Of a stretch of 64,000 nucleotides of DNA, positions 27,879 through 39,477 are shown one piece after another (positions within the stretch are counted from its first letter, which is position 1; each line of letters begins with the position of its first letter). Below the pieces are notes generated by a model. That model did not search any database. It saw only the letters and a list, made by a program, of their open reading frames with translations, and had not been told where the DNA came from. The position numbers and the translations under genes were made by a program. Source of the stretch: Pseudomonas sp. PSKL.D1 (GTDB lineage: Bacteria; Pseudomonadota; Gammaproteobacteria; Pseudomonadales; Pseudomonadaceae); contig NZ_CP118607.1 in the NCBI RefSeq assembly GCF_028898945.1, positions 1,908,001 to 1,972,000 on the forward strand, read 5' to 3'.

Positions 27879-28175
27879 TCAAGTGGTGATGTGCTCGGGC
27901 AGCAGGCGTATCTCAATACGTTGCCCGAGTGCGCGCGCTGCACTTGCCAGGGTGGCCAGCGTCATGCCAGGGTCATTTTCGTCCAGGGCTCGATCGACTG
28001 CAGTGCGGCTGGTGTGCATGCGTTCGGCAAGGGCCTTTTTGGTAACGTTCTGAGCTTTCATGGCTTGCGTGATCTGCCAGGCAATGACTCGCTTCAGTGC
28101 TGCGGCAGTCACTTCCTCCGCAAGGCCCTGTTCGCAGAGGAAGTCGTCGAACTCGGATCCGATATGGGGGTTCAT
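27879..28175 (-). CDS. Xre-type antitoxin (HigA-like)
   Basis: 98 residues with a helix-turn-helix at about 45-80 ('TKKALAERMHTSRTAVDRALDEND'), followed by a short dimerisation region. Its start overlaps the stop of the toxin gene, giving toxin-first order as in higBA systems. Antitoxins of this kind neutralise the toxin and repress the operon. The pair lies between the tRNA cluster and tig, a position that in P. putida KT2440 holds a prophage according to my recollection. Confidence 0.85.
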   Translation of the reverse strand: MNPHIGSEFDDFLCEQGLAEEVTAAALKRVIAWQITQAMKAQNVTKKALAERMHTSRTAVDRALDENDPGMTLATLASAARALGQRIEIRLLPEHITT

Positions 28176-28528
28176 GGTGTGTGGCTCTCCAGCGTGATTC
28201 GGCGGTTTCTGGCGGTTTCAAGTTCGTTGGCGGGTGTTCTCTGGCTTTTCTTGATGAAGCCGTGGAGTAGTATCATCCGGCCGGATTCAACAGTAAAAAG
28301 CACTCTTGCCGTTGTGTTGCTCAGGTTGATCCTGACTTCCCAGAGTCCTCGTTCCAGCTTCCTGACGAGAGGCATGCCGATCGGCCACCCAATCTGAGCT
28401 GCTTTGATTTCCGTGCCTATGACCCGTTTCTCGTCGCGGGTCAAGGTGTTTAGCCAGTCCCGCACCGGTTCGGCTCCCGATGCCGTGCGATAAAAACTGG
28501 CAGGTAACGTGGGTTGTTTTCTGTCCAT
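28172..28528 (-). CDS. RelE/HigB-like toxin (phage Gp49-like family)
   Basis: 118 residues from ATG 28528 (MDRKQP); an ATG nine codons upstream is possible and neither has a clear ribosome site. The family pattern is visible: 'RTASGAEPVRDWLNTLTRDEKRVIG', then 'IGWPIGMPLVRKLERGLWEVRINLSNTTARVLFTVESGRMILLHGFIKKSQRTP', given here in pieces of the fold. These toxins are usually ribosome-dependent mRNA interferases; the basic C-terminal strand with FIKKSQ is the typical active region. It is coupled to the antitoxin gene by overlap. Confidence 0.85.
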   Translation of the reverse strand: MDRKQPTLPASFYRTASGAEPVRDWLNTLTRDEKRVIGTEIKAAQIGWPIGMPLVRKLERGLWEVRINLSNTTARVLFTVESGRMILLHGFIKKSQRTPANELETARNRRITLESHTP

Positions 28529-28731
28529 GAAAGTGTACCAAAAAAGGTGCTTCATTCAAGCCCTGTTGGCCGCATCTTGCTAGAGGTTGCTTCCTCGTCG
28601 TCTGTAGGAGGTATCTGTGGGTTGAAAAGATGCTTTCCGGGTCTTGTAATCTGCTGGTGGCGCCCTAATAAAAGCTGTTAGATTTCAGCCGCTTGAATCC
28701 CGGCCATGTGGCTGGTGGAGGAGCAACCCCC

Positions 28732-29031
28732 ATGATTGCAAAAGAAGCCCGCCAGGCCCTGGCACTGCAGCGCTTCACTGAAGCAAACCCACAGCTGCTC
28801 GACGAAATCCGCGAGCTCGATGCGCGCGAACAGGCCCAGCAAATCGAATGGGCATTCGAGGATGCCGCTGACGAGCAAGGCATTCAGCCTTGGGAGCTGG
28901 CGCTGCAGCTGATCGCCGAAAGCCCCGAAGAGTTGCAGGCCATGCGCCTGGAAACCCATCGCGAAGTGGCCGAAGCGCTGGGCATGGAGTGGGAGGAGTA
29001 CTGCCAGTTCAATGAAATCGACCCGGAATAA
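28732..29031 (+). CDS. DUF6388-like small acidic protein
   Basis: 99 residues from ATG 28732 with GGAGGAG nine bases upstream; an ATG 13 codons earlier has none. It is strongly acidic and helical ('QQIEWAFEDAADEQGIQPWELALQLIAESPEEL', described in part, about residues 36-68). The WAFEDAADE-PWEL pattern fits the Pseudomonas DUF6388 family, of unknown function. In P. putida it is found just upstream of tig, as here. Confidence 0.75.
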   Translation: MIAKEARQALALQRFTEANPQLLDEIRELDAREQAQQIEWAFEDAADEQGIQPWELALQLIAESPEELQAMRLETHREVAEALGMEWEEYCQFNEIDPE

Positions 29032-29267
29032 GGGTGTTTCGGCGGCTGCAGTTAGTATGACCAGTTATTTCGGTTGCGTGGCGCCGTTGGCACTGCGCGG
29101 CCTGCTCATATAGGCGGGGCCATTTGGGGCCTTGCAAACCAATCGACCGGCGTGCTTTCCCGTCGTCCTGGGTGGGGTGACTTCTGGTGAATGACTCACT
29201 AGAATGTTTGCCCTTGATTCTGGAGTCGGGCTATCGCCGGCTAACGTCTGTGCAACGAGGAATATCC

Positions 29268-30581
29268 ATGCAAGTTTCTGTTGAAAACACTTCCGCTCTC
29301 GAGCGCCGCATGACCATCGCCGTTCCGGCCGAGCGCGTCGAGAACGAAGTCAACAAGCGTCTGCAGCAGACTGCCAAGCGCGCCAAGGTTGCCGGCTTCC
29401 GTCCGGGCAAAGTGCCGATGAGCGTGATTCGTCAGCGTTTCGAAGCCGATGCCCGTCAAGAGGCTTTCGGTGACCTGGTCCAGGCTTCCTTCTACGAAGC
29501 CATCGTCGAGCAGAAGCTGAACCCGGCTGGCGCCCCTGCTGTTGAGCCGAAGTCCTTCGAAAAGGGCAAGGACCTGGAATTCGTCGCCATCTTCGAAGTG
29601 TTCCCGGAGTTCACTGTTGCCGGCCTGGAGTCGATCAATGTCGAGCGCCTGACCGCCGAAGTGGCTGACGCCGACCTGGACAACATGCTGGAAGTGCTGC
29701 GCAAGCAGAACGTCCGTTTCGAAGCTGCCGAGCGCGCTGCCGAGAAAGACGACCAGGTCAACATCGACTTCGTCGGCAAAATCGACGGTGAAGCCTTCGC
29801 CGGTGGTTCGGCCAAGGGCACCCAGCTGGTACTGGGTTCCGGCCGCATGATCCCGGGCTTCGAAGACGGCCTGGTTGGCGCCAAGGCGGGCGAAGAGCGC
29901 GTTGTCAACGTTACCTTCCCTGAGGACTACCAGAACCTGGACCTGGCCGGTAAGGCCGCCGAGTTCACCATCACCGTCAACAGCGTATCGGCACCGGTGC
30001 TGCCAGAACTGAACGAAGAGTTCTTCGCCCAGTTCGGCATCAAGGAATCGACCCTGGAAGGCTTCCGCGCCGAAGTTCGCAAGAACATGGAGCGTGAACT
30101 GCGTCAGGCCATCAAGACCAAGGTCAAGAACCAGGTCATGGACGGTCTGCTGGCTGCCAACCCGATCGAAGTCCCGAAAGCCCTGCTGGAAAACGAAGTC
30201 AACCGTCTGCGCGTTCAGGCTGTTCAGCAGTTTGGTGGCAACATCAAGCCTGAGCAACTGCCGGCCGAACTGTTCGAAGAGCAAGCCAAGCGCCGCGTTG
30301 TGCTGGGCCTGATCGTCGCCGAAGTGGTCAAGCAGTTCGAGCTGAAGCCGGACGACGCCAAGGTTCGCGAGATGATCGAAGAAATGGCTTCGGCTTACCA
30401 AGAGCCTGAGCAGGTCATCGCCTGGTACTACAAAAACGACCAGCAAATGAACGAAGTGCGTTCGGTTGTGCTGGAAGAGCAAGTTGTAGATACTGTTCTG
30501 CAGAAAGCGACTGTGACCGACAAGTCGGTCTCGTACGAAGATGCCGTCAAACCAGCCCAGGCTCCTGCCGACGCTGAGTAA
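29268..30581 (+). CDS. tig: Trigger factor, ribosome-bound peptidyl-prolyl isomerase and chaperone
   Basis: 437 residues from ATG 29268 (GAGG eight bases upstream); the longer frame starting at 29187 is rejected. The N-terminal ribosome-binding domain has the signature '[16 protein letters not shown]' (near 45-60). The central FKBP-like isomerase domain spans about 160-245, and the C-terminal substrate cradle fills the rest, ending in a disordered acidic/Ala tail. It binds nascent chains at the exit tunnel. A perfect hairpin follows and clpP starts 91 bases later, the conserved tig-clpP-clpX-lon order. Confidence 0.98.
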   Translation: MQVSVENTSALERRMTIAVPAERVENEVNKRLQQTAKRAKVAGFRPGKVPMSVIRQRFEADARQEAFGDLVQASFYEAIVEQKLNPAGAPAVEPKSFEKGKDLEFVAIFEVFPEFTVAGLESINVERLTAEVADADLDNMLEVLRKQNVRFEAAERAAEKDDQVNIDFVGKIDGEAFAGGSAKGTQLVLGSGRMIPGFEDGLVGAKAGEERVVNVTFPEDYQNLDLAGKAAEFTITVNSVSAPVLPELNEEFFAQFGIKESTLEGFRAEVRKNMERELRQAIKTKVKNQVMDGLLAANPIEVPKALLENEVNRLRVQAVQQFGGNIKPEQLPAELFEEQAKRRVVLGLIVAEVVKQFELKPDDAKVREMIEEMASAYQEPEQVIAWYYKNDQQMNEVRSVVLEEQVVDTVLQKATVTDKSVSYEDAVKPAQAPADAE

Positions 30582-30606
30582 CTGGCTTCTCTCGTAGGAA
30601 ACCCCC

Positions 30607-30632
30607 ACAAGCCAGCTTTCGAGCTGGCTTGT
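30607..30632 (+). terminator. Hairpin between tig and clpP
   Basis: An 11-bp perfect stem ACAAGCCAGCT/AGCTGGCTTGT with a TTCG tetraloop. No T-tract follows, so it may attenuate or stabilise rather than fully terminate. Confidence 0.6.
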
Positions 30633-30672
30633 GCGTATTCAAGCCATGACTATTTGGGAGTGAGCGCAGGAC

Positions 30673-31314
30673 ATGTCCCGCAATTCTTATATTCAGCAGA
30701 GCTCTGACATCCAGGCCGCAGGCGGCCTGGTCCCGATGGTTATCGAGCAGTCCGCCCGTGGCGAACGTGCCTACGACATCTACTCGCGCTTGTTGAAGGA
30801 GCGAGTAATTTTCCTGGTTGGCCCGGTAGAGGACTACATGGCCAACCTGGTGGTGGCGCAGATGCTGTTCCTTGAAGCGGAAAACCCGGACAAGGATATC
30901 CATCTTTACATCAACTCCCCAGGCGGCTCGGTTACTGCTGGCATGTCGATCTACGACACCATGCAGTTCATCAAGCCGGACGTTTCGACCATCTGCATCG
31001 GCCAGGCCTGCAGCATGGGCGCCTTCCTGTTGGCCGCCGGAGCCAAGGGCAAACGCCACTGCCTGCCGAACTCGCGCGTGATGATTCACCAGCCGTTGGG
31101 CGGCTTCCAGGGCCAGGCGACCGATATCGAAATCCACGCCCAGGAAATCCTCAACATCAAGGCACGCCTGAACGAGCTGCTGGCCTACCACACGGGCCAG
31201 GATCTCGAGACCATCAAGCGTGACACCGAGCGTGACAACTTCATGAGCGCCTCGCGCGCGGCCGAGTACGGCCTGATCGACTCGGTCTACGACAAGCGGC
31301 AACTGGTATCCTGA
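30673..31314 (+). CDS. clpP: ATP-dependent Clp protease proteolytic subunit
   Basis: 213 residues. The catalytic triad context is clear: Ser114 in QACSMGAF, His139 in VMIHQPLGG and a later Asp. '[17 protein letters not shown]' forms the oxyanion region. A short N-terminal propeptide is processed autocatalytically in the family. The tetradecamer degrades proteins unfolded by ClpX or ClpA. It lies between tig and clpX in the canonical order. Confidence 0.98.
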   Translation: MSRNSYIQQSSDIQAAGGLVPMVIEQSARGERAYDIYSRLLKERVIFLVGPVEDYMANLVVAQMLFLEAENPDKDIHLYINSPGGSVTAGMSIYDTMQFIKPDVSTICIGQACSMGAFLLAAGAKGKRHCLPNSRVMIHQPLGGFQGQATDIEIHAQEILNIKARLNELLAYHTGQDLETIKRDTERDNFMSASRAAEYGLIDSVYDKRQLVS

Positions 31315-31329
31315 GCCCAGGTGCCAGAG

Positions 31330-31356
31330 CAGGTAGGTGCCGAAAGCGCCTACCTG
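31330..31356 (+). promoter_or_regulatory. Intercistronic hairpin between clpP and clpX
   Basis: CAGGTAGGTGC and GCGCCTACCTG pair over 11 bp with one G-T wobble around CGAAA. No U-tract follows. It is suited to partial termination or RNA processing that sets the ClpP:ClpX ratio. Confidence 0.55.
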
Positions 31357-31422
31357 CGGACTTGAAAAAGCCCGCAATTGCCTTCATCTTGTGTTGCAAG
31401 CCTACCGGATTGGATCGATCGA

Positions 31423-32706
31423 ATGACTGACACCCGTAACGGCGAGGACAGCGGCAAATTGCTTTATTGCTCCTTCTGCGGCAAAAGCCAGCACGAAGTG
31501 CGCAAACTGATTGCCGGGCCCTCGGTATTTATCTGCGACGAGTGCGTCGACCTGTGCAACGACATCATCCGAGAGGAGGTGCAGGAAGCCCAGGCCGAGA
31601 GCAGCGCGCACAAATTGCCTTCGCCGAAAGAAATCAGCGGCATCCTGGACCAGTACGTGATTGGTCAGGAGCGCGCGAAGAAGGTGCTGTCCGTAGCGGT
31701 GTACAACCACTACAAGCGCCTGAACCAGCGTGACAAGAAGGGTGACGAAGTCGAACTCGGCAAGAGCAACATCCTGCTCATCGGGCCTACCGGCTCGGGC
31801 AAGACCCTGCTCGCAGAAACCCTGGCGCGATTGCTGAACGTTCCGTTCACCATCGCTGACGCCACCACCCTGACCGAAGCCGGTTACGTGGGTGAGGACG
31901 TCGAGAACATCATTCAGAAACTGCTGCAAAAGTGCGACTACGACGTGGAAAAGGCCCAGATGGGCATTGTCTACATCGACGAAATCGACAAGATTTCGCG
32001 CAAGTCGGACAACCCGTCCATCACCCGTGACGTATCGGGCGAGGGCGTGCAGCAGGCGCTGTTGAAGCTCATTGAAGGCACCGTGGCTTCCGTGCCGCCG
32101 CAAGGTGGTCGCAAGCACCCGCAACAGGAATTCCTGCAGGTTGATACCCGCAACATCCTGTTCATCTGCGGTGGCGCCTTCTCGGGCCTGGAAAAGGTCA
32201 TCCAGAACCGCTCCACCAAAGGTGGCATCGGTTTCGGCGCCGAAGTACGCAGCAAGGAAGAGGGTAAAAAGGTCGGCGAATCGCTGCGCGAAGTCGAGCC
32301 GGACGATCTGGTGAAGTTTGGCCTGATCCCCGAGTTCGTGGGCCGTCTGCCGGTGCTGGCAACCCTCGACGAGCTGGATGAGGCTGCACTGATGCAGATC
32401 CTCACCGAGCCGAAGAACGCCTTGACCAAGCAATACGCCAAGCTGTTCGAGATGGAAAGCGTCGACCTCGAGTTCCGCAGCGATGCGCTCAAAGCCGTTG
32501 CTCGCAAGGCCCTGGAGCGCAAAACCGGCGCCCGTGGCCTGCGTTCGATCCTCGAAGGCGTGCTGCTCGACACCATGTACGAAATTCCTTCGCAGAAGGA
32601 TGTCAGCAAGGTGGTGATCGACGAAAGCGTGATCGAAGGTTCGTCGCAGCCGCTGCTGATCTACGAAAACAGCGAGCCGCAAGCCAAGGCCGCACCCGAC
32701 GCCTGA
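31423..32706 (+). CDS. clpX: ClpX AAA+ unfoldase
   Basis: 427 residues from ATG 31423. The N-terminal zinc-binding domain has four Cys (C16, C19, C38, C41). The AAA+ module has Walker A GPTGSGKT (about 120), Walker [10 protein letters not shown], and the ClpP-binding IGF loop appears in '[10 protein letters not shown]'. It recognises tagged or specific substrates, unfolds them with ATP and feeds them into ClpP. A terminator follows 33 bases after the stop. Confidence 0.98.
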   Translation: MTDTRNGEDSGKLLYCSFCGKSQHEVRKLIAGPSVFICDECVDLCNDIIREEVQEAQAESSAHKLPSPKEISGILDQYVIGQERAKKVLSVAVYNHYKRLNQRDKKGDEVELGKSNILLIGPTGSGKTLLAETLARLLNVPFTIADATTLTEAGYVGEDVENIIQKLLQKCDYDVEKAQMGIVYIDEIDKISRKSDNPSITRDVSGEGVQQALLKLIEGTVASVPPQGGRKHPQQEFLQVDTRNILFICGGAFSGLEKVIQNRSTKGGIGFGAEVRSKEEGKKVGESLREVEPDDLVKFGLIPEFVGRLPVLATLDELDEAALMQILTEPKNALTKQYAKLFEMESVDLEFRSDALKAVARKALERKTGARGLRSILEGVLLDTMYEIPSQKDVSKVVIDESVIEGSSQPLLIYENSEPQAKAAPDA

Positions 32707-32738
32707 TCCAGGCGGTTGCCGGGTGATGGCGGCAAGCG

Positions 32739-32770
32739 AGAAGGGGGCCTACGGGCCCCTTTCTGCTTTT
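32739..32770 (+). terminator. Terminator after clpX
   Basis: AGAAGGGGGCC and GGCCCCTTTCT pair around CTACG, followed by GCTTTTCC. It separates clpX from lon, which has its own heat-shock promoter. Confidence 0.75.
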
Positions 32771-32782
32771 CCTGCCTAAGCG

Positions 32783-32811
32783 CTTGTAATTTCCCAAGCC
32801 TGCCCCCACAT
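32783..32811 (+). promoter_or_regulatory. Sigma-32 heat-shock promoter of lon
   Basis: CTTGTAA (32783-32789) and CCCCACAT (32804-32811) are 14 bases apart. They match the sigma-32 consensus CTTGAAA-N13/14-CCCCATNT with one or two mismatches each. The lon start lies 59 bases downstream. Confidence 0.65.
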
Positions 32812-32870
32812 TAGGTCCAAGCATCATTTCCACCGGTTTCCGGCCATAAGGCCGCTGTAGAGGCGAAATC

Positions 32871-35267
<2,397 letters not shown>

Positions 35268-35291
35268 TAGTTTCTGGCTGGGGGGCTTTCC

Positions 35292-35321
35292 TTGACAGTT
35301 TTTTCGAGGCCTTGCTATAAA
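35292..35321 (+). promoter_or_regulatory. Sigma-70 promoter of hupB
   Basis: A perfect TTGACA (35292-35297) and TATAAA (35316-35321) are separated by 18 bases. The 5' leader of about 90 bases ends in AGGGGACTTAGA before the GTG start. Confidence 0.75.
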
Positions 35322-35418
35322 GCGGCACGTTATTGTCAACACGCCACCCAGCACACGTTTCAACGCTTTTCTTTACATACTTAGAAACAAACTCAATAGA
35401 GATATAAGGGGACTTAGA

Positions 35419-35691
35419 GTGAACAAGTCGGAACTGATTGACGCTATCGCTGTATCGGCTGACATTTCCAAGGCTGCCGCCGGCAAAGCTCTGGACGCTG
35501 TGATCGACTCCGTGACCGGTGCCCTGAAAGCAGGCGACGACGTCGTTCTGGTTGGCTTCGGTACCTTCTCGGTCAAAGAGCGCGCCGAGCGCACTGGCCG
35601 TAACCCGCAAACCGGTAAGGCGATCAAGATCGCTGCTGCCAAGGTTCCAGGCTTCAAGGCCGGCAAAGGCCTGAAAGACGCCGTCAACTAA
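35419..35691 (+). CDS. hupB: DNA-binding protein HU-beta
   Basis: 90 residues starting at GTG. The HU fold is complete: N-terminal helices '[25 protein letters not shown]', then the beta-arm region with the signature '[24 protein letters not shown]' (in pieces) and '[12 protein letters not shown]'. It bends and compacts DNA as a dimer and is a nucleoid protein. A strong own promoter and a terminator make it a single-gene unit between lon and ppiD. Confidence 0.98.
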   Translation: MNKSELIDAIAVSADISKAAAGKALDAVIDSVTGALKAGDDVVLVGFGTFSVKERAERTGRNPQTGKAIKIAAAKVPGFKAGKGLKDAVN

Positions 35692-35778
35692 GTCGTCTTT
35701 CAGCCGGACCCGGCCTTGCCAGGTCCGAGCACGGTCATGGCGGGTCGCAAACGTTCCCGCCTGACACGTTTGCTAAGT

Positions 35779-35809
35779 AAAGGCGCATCCTCGGATGCGC
35801 CTTTCTTTT
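35779..35809 (+). terminator. Terminator of hupB
   Basis: AAAGGCGCATCC and GGATGCGCCTTT form a 12-bp stem with a TC-type tight loop, followed by CTTTTA. Confidence 0.85.
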
Positions 35810-35873
35810 ATCAGGATTCTACCCACGCTCCGCGGTTGTCGATGCAGTGGTAACAGCCGTTTCTGGGGGACGC

Positions 35874-37745
35874 ATGCTGCAAAATATCAGGGACAATTCA
35901 AAAGGTTGGATTGCCAAGTCCATCATCGGCCTCATCGTCGTATTGATGGCGTTGACCGGTTTCGAGGCTATTTTCCAGGCCGCCACCCATAGCCAGGACG
36001 CCGCCAAGGTGAACGGCCAGACCATCAGCCAGAACGAGCTGAGCCAGGCCGTTGACCTGCAGCGCCGCCAGCTGATGCAACAGCTGGGCAAGGATTTCGA
36101 CCCGGCGCTGCTGGACGAAAAGCTGCTGCGTGATGCCGCGCTGAAAGGGCTGATCGATCGCAAGCTGCTGCTGCAGGGTGCAGAGGAGAACAAGTTTGCC
36201 TTCTCCGAGGCCGCACTGGATCAAGTGATTCTGCAAACACCGGAATTCCAGGTGGATGGCAAGTTCAACGCTGACCGCTTCGATCAGGTCATCCGCCAGT
36301 TGGGCTATGGCCGTATGCAATTCCGCGAGATGCTCGCCGAAGAAATGCTGATCGGCCAGGTGCGCACCGGCATCGCCGGCAGCAGCTTTGTCACCGACCA
36401 GCAGGTTGACGCCTTCGCCCGCCTGGAAAACCAGACCCGCGATTTCGCTTCCCTGACCTTCAAGGCCAACCCGGCCGCGGTCAAGGTTGGCGATGACGAG
36501 GTCAAGGCGCACTACGACCAGCATGCCAAGGAGTTCATGACCCCCGACCAGGTGGTTATCGACTACGTGGAAGTGAAGAAGTCGGCGTACTTTGATGAAG
36601 TCAAAGTGACCGATGACGAACTCAAGGCGCAGTACGAGAAGGAAATCGCCAACCTCGCCGAGCAGCGCCATGCCGCGCACATCCTCATCGAGGTCAACGA
36701 CAAGGTCACCGATGCGCAGGCCAAGGCCCGTATCGAAGAGGTCAAGCAGCGTCTGGACAAGGGCGAAGACTTCGCCAAGCTGGCCAAGGAGTTCTCGCAG
36801 GACCCAGGTTCGGCCAATACCGGCGGCGACCTGGGCTTCGCTGGCCCGGGTGTGTACGACCCGGCCTTCGAGGACGCCCTGTACAAGCTGGGTGATGGCC
36901 AGGTATCGGCACCGGTGCGCACCGAATTCGGCTACCACCTGATCAAGCTGCTGGGCAAACAGGCGCCGGACGTGCCTAGCTTCGCCAGCCTGAAGGCCAA
37001 GTTGACCCATGACCTGAAAATGCCGCTGGTCGAGCAGCGCTATGTCGATGCCGCCAAGCAGTTGCAGGACGCTGCTTACGAGGCTTCCGACCTGGCTCAG
37101 CCGGCTCAGGACCTGAACCTCAAGGTACACACCTCCGCGCCGTTTGGCCGCGAAGGCGGCGAGGGCGTGACGGCCAACCGTGCGGTGATTCAGGCGGCGT
37201 TCTCCGAAGAAGTGATGGACGAGGGCGCCAACAGCAGCGCAATCGAACTGGACCCGGAAACCACCGTGGTGCTGCGCGTCAAGGAGCACCGCAAGCCTGA
37301 GCAAATGCCGCTGGAAGCCGTGGCCAAGAACATCAGCGAGCACTTGGCCAAAGAGAAGGCGACTGCCGAACTCAAGACCAAGGCAGACAAGCTGATTGCA
37401 GGCCTGCGTGATGGCTCCATCGCAGCCGGTGCCGCTCAGGACGGCCAGAGCTGGAAGGCCTTCGAAGCCGTTACCCGTGGCCAGGACGGCATTGACCCGG
37501 CCGAACTGCAGGCGCTGTTCCGCCTGGCCAAGCCGCAAGACAAGGACAAGCCGGAATACGGCAGCGTAGTCCTGGCCGATGGCAGCCTGGTTGTACTGCA
37601 GCTCAAGGGCGTGAATGAAGGTGCCGCCGCCAGCGACGAAGAGAAGCAGCAGATCCGCCGCTACCTCGCTTCGCGCGCTGGGCAGCAGGACTTTGCGGCG
37701 TACCGCAAGCAGCTGGAAGGCAGTGCCGACATCACCCGATACTGA
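35874..37745 (+). CDS. ppiD: Periplasmic folding chaperone PpiD
   Basis: 623 residues from ATG 35874 (GGGGGA upstream). One N-terminal membrane anchor (about 15-35, 'SIIGLIVVLMALTGFEAIF') is followed by a SurA-type chaperone region and a parvulin domain (about 265-365, starting 'HAAHILIEVND' and ending 'GYHLIKLLG'). In E. coli PpiD sits at the SecYEG exit and assists newly translocated proteins, with an isomerase domain of low activity. The position after hupB is conserved. A strong terminator follows. Confidence 0.96.
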   Translation: MLQNIRDNSKGWIAKSIIGLIVVLMALTGFEAIFQAATHSQDAAKVNGQTISQNELSQAVDLQRRQLMQQLGKDFDPALLDEKLLRDAALKGLIDRKLLLQGAEENKFAFSEAALDQVILQTPEFQVDGKFNADRFDQVIRQLGYGRMQFREMLAEEMLIGQVRTGIAGSSFVTDQQVDAFARLENQTRDFASLTFKANPAAVKVGDDEVKAHYDQHAKEFMTPDQVVIDYVEVKKSAYFDEVKVTDDELKAQYEKEIANLAEQRHAAHILIEVNDKVTDAQAKARIEEVKQRLDKGEDFAKLAKEFSQDPGSANTGGDLGFAGPGVYDPAFEDALYKLGDGQVSAPVRTEFGYHLIKLLGKQAPDVPSFASLKAKLTHDLKMPLVEQRYVDAAKQLQDAAYEASDLAQPAQDLNLKVHTSAPFGREGGEGVTANRAVIQAAFSEEVMDEGANSSAIELDPETTVVLRVKEHRKPEQMPLEAVAKNISEHLAKEKATAELKTKADKLIAGLRDGSIAAGAAQDGQSWKAFEAVTRGQDGIDPAELQALFRLAKPQDKDKPEYGSVVLADGSLVVLQLKGVNEGAAASDEEKQQIRRYLASRAGQQDFAAYRKQLEGSADITRY

Positions 37746-37761
37746 GTGATGGATGCATGAC

Positions 37762-37796
37762 AAAACAGGCCGCGATCAGCGGCCTGTTTTGTTTTC
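37762..37796 (+). terminator. Terminator of ppiD
   Basis: AAACAGGCCGC and GCGGCCTGTTT pair around GATCA, followed by TGTTTTC. Confidence 0.85.
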
Positions 37797-37867
37797 TGTA
37801 AGGATCAAAGCGCATGCCCCGTGTGGTAGCGACTGTCTTGTGTACAACCTAAAAGCTGACGCGATCT

Positions 37868-37987
37868 TTGTGGGAGCGGCCTTGTGTCGCGAAAGGGCTG
37901 CGCAGCGGCCCCGTCAATATCGGCTGCGAAGCTGCAATCGATGGGGGCGCTATGCACCCTTTTCGCGACACAAGGCCGCTCCCACAA
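37868..37987. repeat. Long REP-related inverted repeat
   Basis: TTGTGGGAGCGGCCTTGTGT and its complement flank a partly mismatched centre. It is the same family as 16777-16893 but with decayed inner arms. It lies between convergent ppiD and the patatin gene. Confidence 0.85.
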
Positions 37988-38000
37988 GACGTATGTCGCG

Positions 38001-39029
38001 CTAGCGCTTTTCGCCCTCATAATTATCCAGCGTATCCCGCGCAATCTCCCGCCCCAGAGCAATCAGCTCCGGCGCCTTGTAAAACTCGAAAAACCGGCAA
38101 ACCCGCTTCGGCACGTTGATCAGCACATCCGGCGGATAACCCGCGATCTTGTACTGCGCCAACGACGTCTGCATCACCTCGAAGCTCTGGTTGATCAAGT
38201 CCAGCAGCGACGCTGGCCCAACGTTATCGATGATGAACGAGCCGGTAGCGGATTTCGGAGCGCCTTCACCCTCTGGAGCCGCAGCCGGTTGCTGGGCCTC
38301 AGGGCTTGCTGCATCGGCGAGCCACGGGTTGGGCGGCGTGACGATCTCCTGTTCGATACGCATCAGTTCTTCCGCCGGTTTGCGCCGAAATGGCAAACGC
38401 GAGCCCAGCGAGCTGAGCAGCGCATCAAAGCGCATCTTGAACGCGGCGGGCCGCTCGATCACCGGCAACTGATAGTGCTTCTGGTTGGTTGAGTTCAGGT
38501 TGACCGCGATGATCAGGTCGCAATGGCTCGACACCACCGGCACGATCGGCAGCGGGTTGAGAATGCCGCCATCCACCAGCATGCGGTTGCCTTGCACCAC
38601 CGGCGTGAACAGGCTGGGTATCGCCGCCGAGGCGCGCATGGCCTGGTGCAGGCAGCCTTCCTGAAACCAGATTTCCTGCTGGTTGGTAAGGTCGGCTGCC
38701 ACCGCCGTGTAGGGGATGCGCAGCTGCTCAATGTTGATTTCGCCGACGATCTTGCGGATTTGCCCGAACACCTTGTCGCCGCGGATGGCGCCAAGCCGGA
38801 AGCTGACGTCGACCAGCCGCAGTACGTCCAGGTAATCCAGGCTCTCGATCCAGTTGCGGTAGTCCTTCAGTTTGCCCGCAGCGTAAATGCCGCCGATGAC
38901 CGCCCCCATGGAACACCCGGCCACGCAGGCGATGTCGTAGCCGCGCCGTTCGATCTCTTCAATGACGCCGATGTGGGCATAGCCCCGAGCGCCCCCCGAA
39001 CCCAGCACCAGTGCAACGCGTTTGCCCAT
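38001..39029 (-). CDS. Patatin-like phospholipase (RssA-like)
   Basis: 342 residues from ATG 39029 with GGGGGA six bases upstream; two more codons are possible. The patatin motifs are GSGGARGYAHIG (oxyanion hole), GCSMG with the nucleophile Ser in GxSxG, and DGGILNPLP supplying the catalytic Asp. A Pro/Ala-rich low-complexity linker (around residues 245-265) precedes a C-terminal helical domain. The family hydrolyses acyl esters of membrane lipids; the in vivo substrate is unknown. It has no signal peptide, so it is cytoplasmic or peripheral to the inner membrane. Confidence 0.9.
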   Translation of the reverse strand: MGKRVALVLGSGGARGYAHIGVIEEIERRGYDIACVAGCSMGAVIGGIYAAGKLKDYRNWIESLDYLDVLRLVDVSFRLGAIRGDKVFGQIRKIVGEINIEQLRIPYTAVAADLTNQQEIWFQEGCLHQAMRASAAIPSLFTPVVQGNRMLVDGGILNPLPIVPVVSSHCDLIIAVNLNSTNQKHYQLPVIERPAAFKMRFDALLSSLGSRLPFRRKPAEELMRIEQEIVTPPNPWLADAASPEAQQPAAAPEGEGAPKSATGSFIIDNVGPASLLDLINQSFEVMQTSLAQYKIAGYPPDVLINVPKRVCRFFEFYKAPELIALGREIARDTLDNYEGEKR

Positions 39030-39184
39030 GAACATTCCCCCAGCTGTGTAGCGATGCTCCTACAATGCACCGAGCATTGCCTGTGCTTCAATGTAGACTC
39101 TAGGTAAAGCACGCCGAGCAGGGCACTTTTATGATGCCTGACCGTCGAACAGCCACTCTATTTCAAACCTTTGAGGTGTTATTG

Positions 39185-39463
39185 ATGAAAGCCTGGATCT
39201 GCCTTCCACTGATTGCTCTGGCCCTGGCTGGCTGCGCGGGCAAGACGGCCTACCGTGACAGCTGCGCGTCGCAGCTGGACGCCGCCTGGAAGGAACTCGA
39301 CCTGGCCAAGGCAGAAGGTTTTGCCGGCACTGTGAGCTATTCCAAGGCGTTGTCGCTGCTGACCGGTGCCAAGACCCAACAGCAATTCGAGGGTTTTGAA
39401 GGGTGCACCAAGAAGGCCGAGAAGGCGCGCTTCTACATCCGTGAGTCGCGCGCTGGCCGTTGA
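39185..39463 (+). CDS. Small predicted lipoprotein
   Basis: 92 residues from ATG 39185, GAGG eight bases upstream. A lipobox LALAGC gives a lipidated Cys near residue 17. The remainder is a helical periplasmic segment with two further Cys (DSCASQ and EGCTKK) that could form a disulfide. Family unknown, seen as a conserved hypothetical in pseudomonads. The CHAD gene starts 14 bases past its stop, so the two are probably cotranscribed. Confidence 0.8.
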   Translation: MKAWICLPLIALALAGCAGKTAYRDSCASQLDAAWKELDLAKAEGFAGTVSYSKALSLLTGAKTQQQFEGFEGCTKKAEKARFYIRESRAGR

Positions 39464-39477
39464 CCGAGGATCGTCCC

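Noticed and set aside
27308..28528. Prophage integration next to the tRNA genes
   Set aside because: No integrase, attachment-site repeat or phage structural genes were found; only a TA pair is present.
29241..30608. 455-codon antisense frame opposite tig
   Set aside because: Shadow of the GC-rich codon pattern of tig; no ribosome site or plausible protein features.
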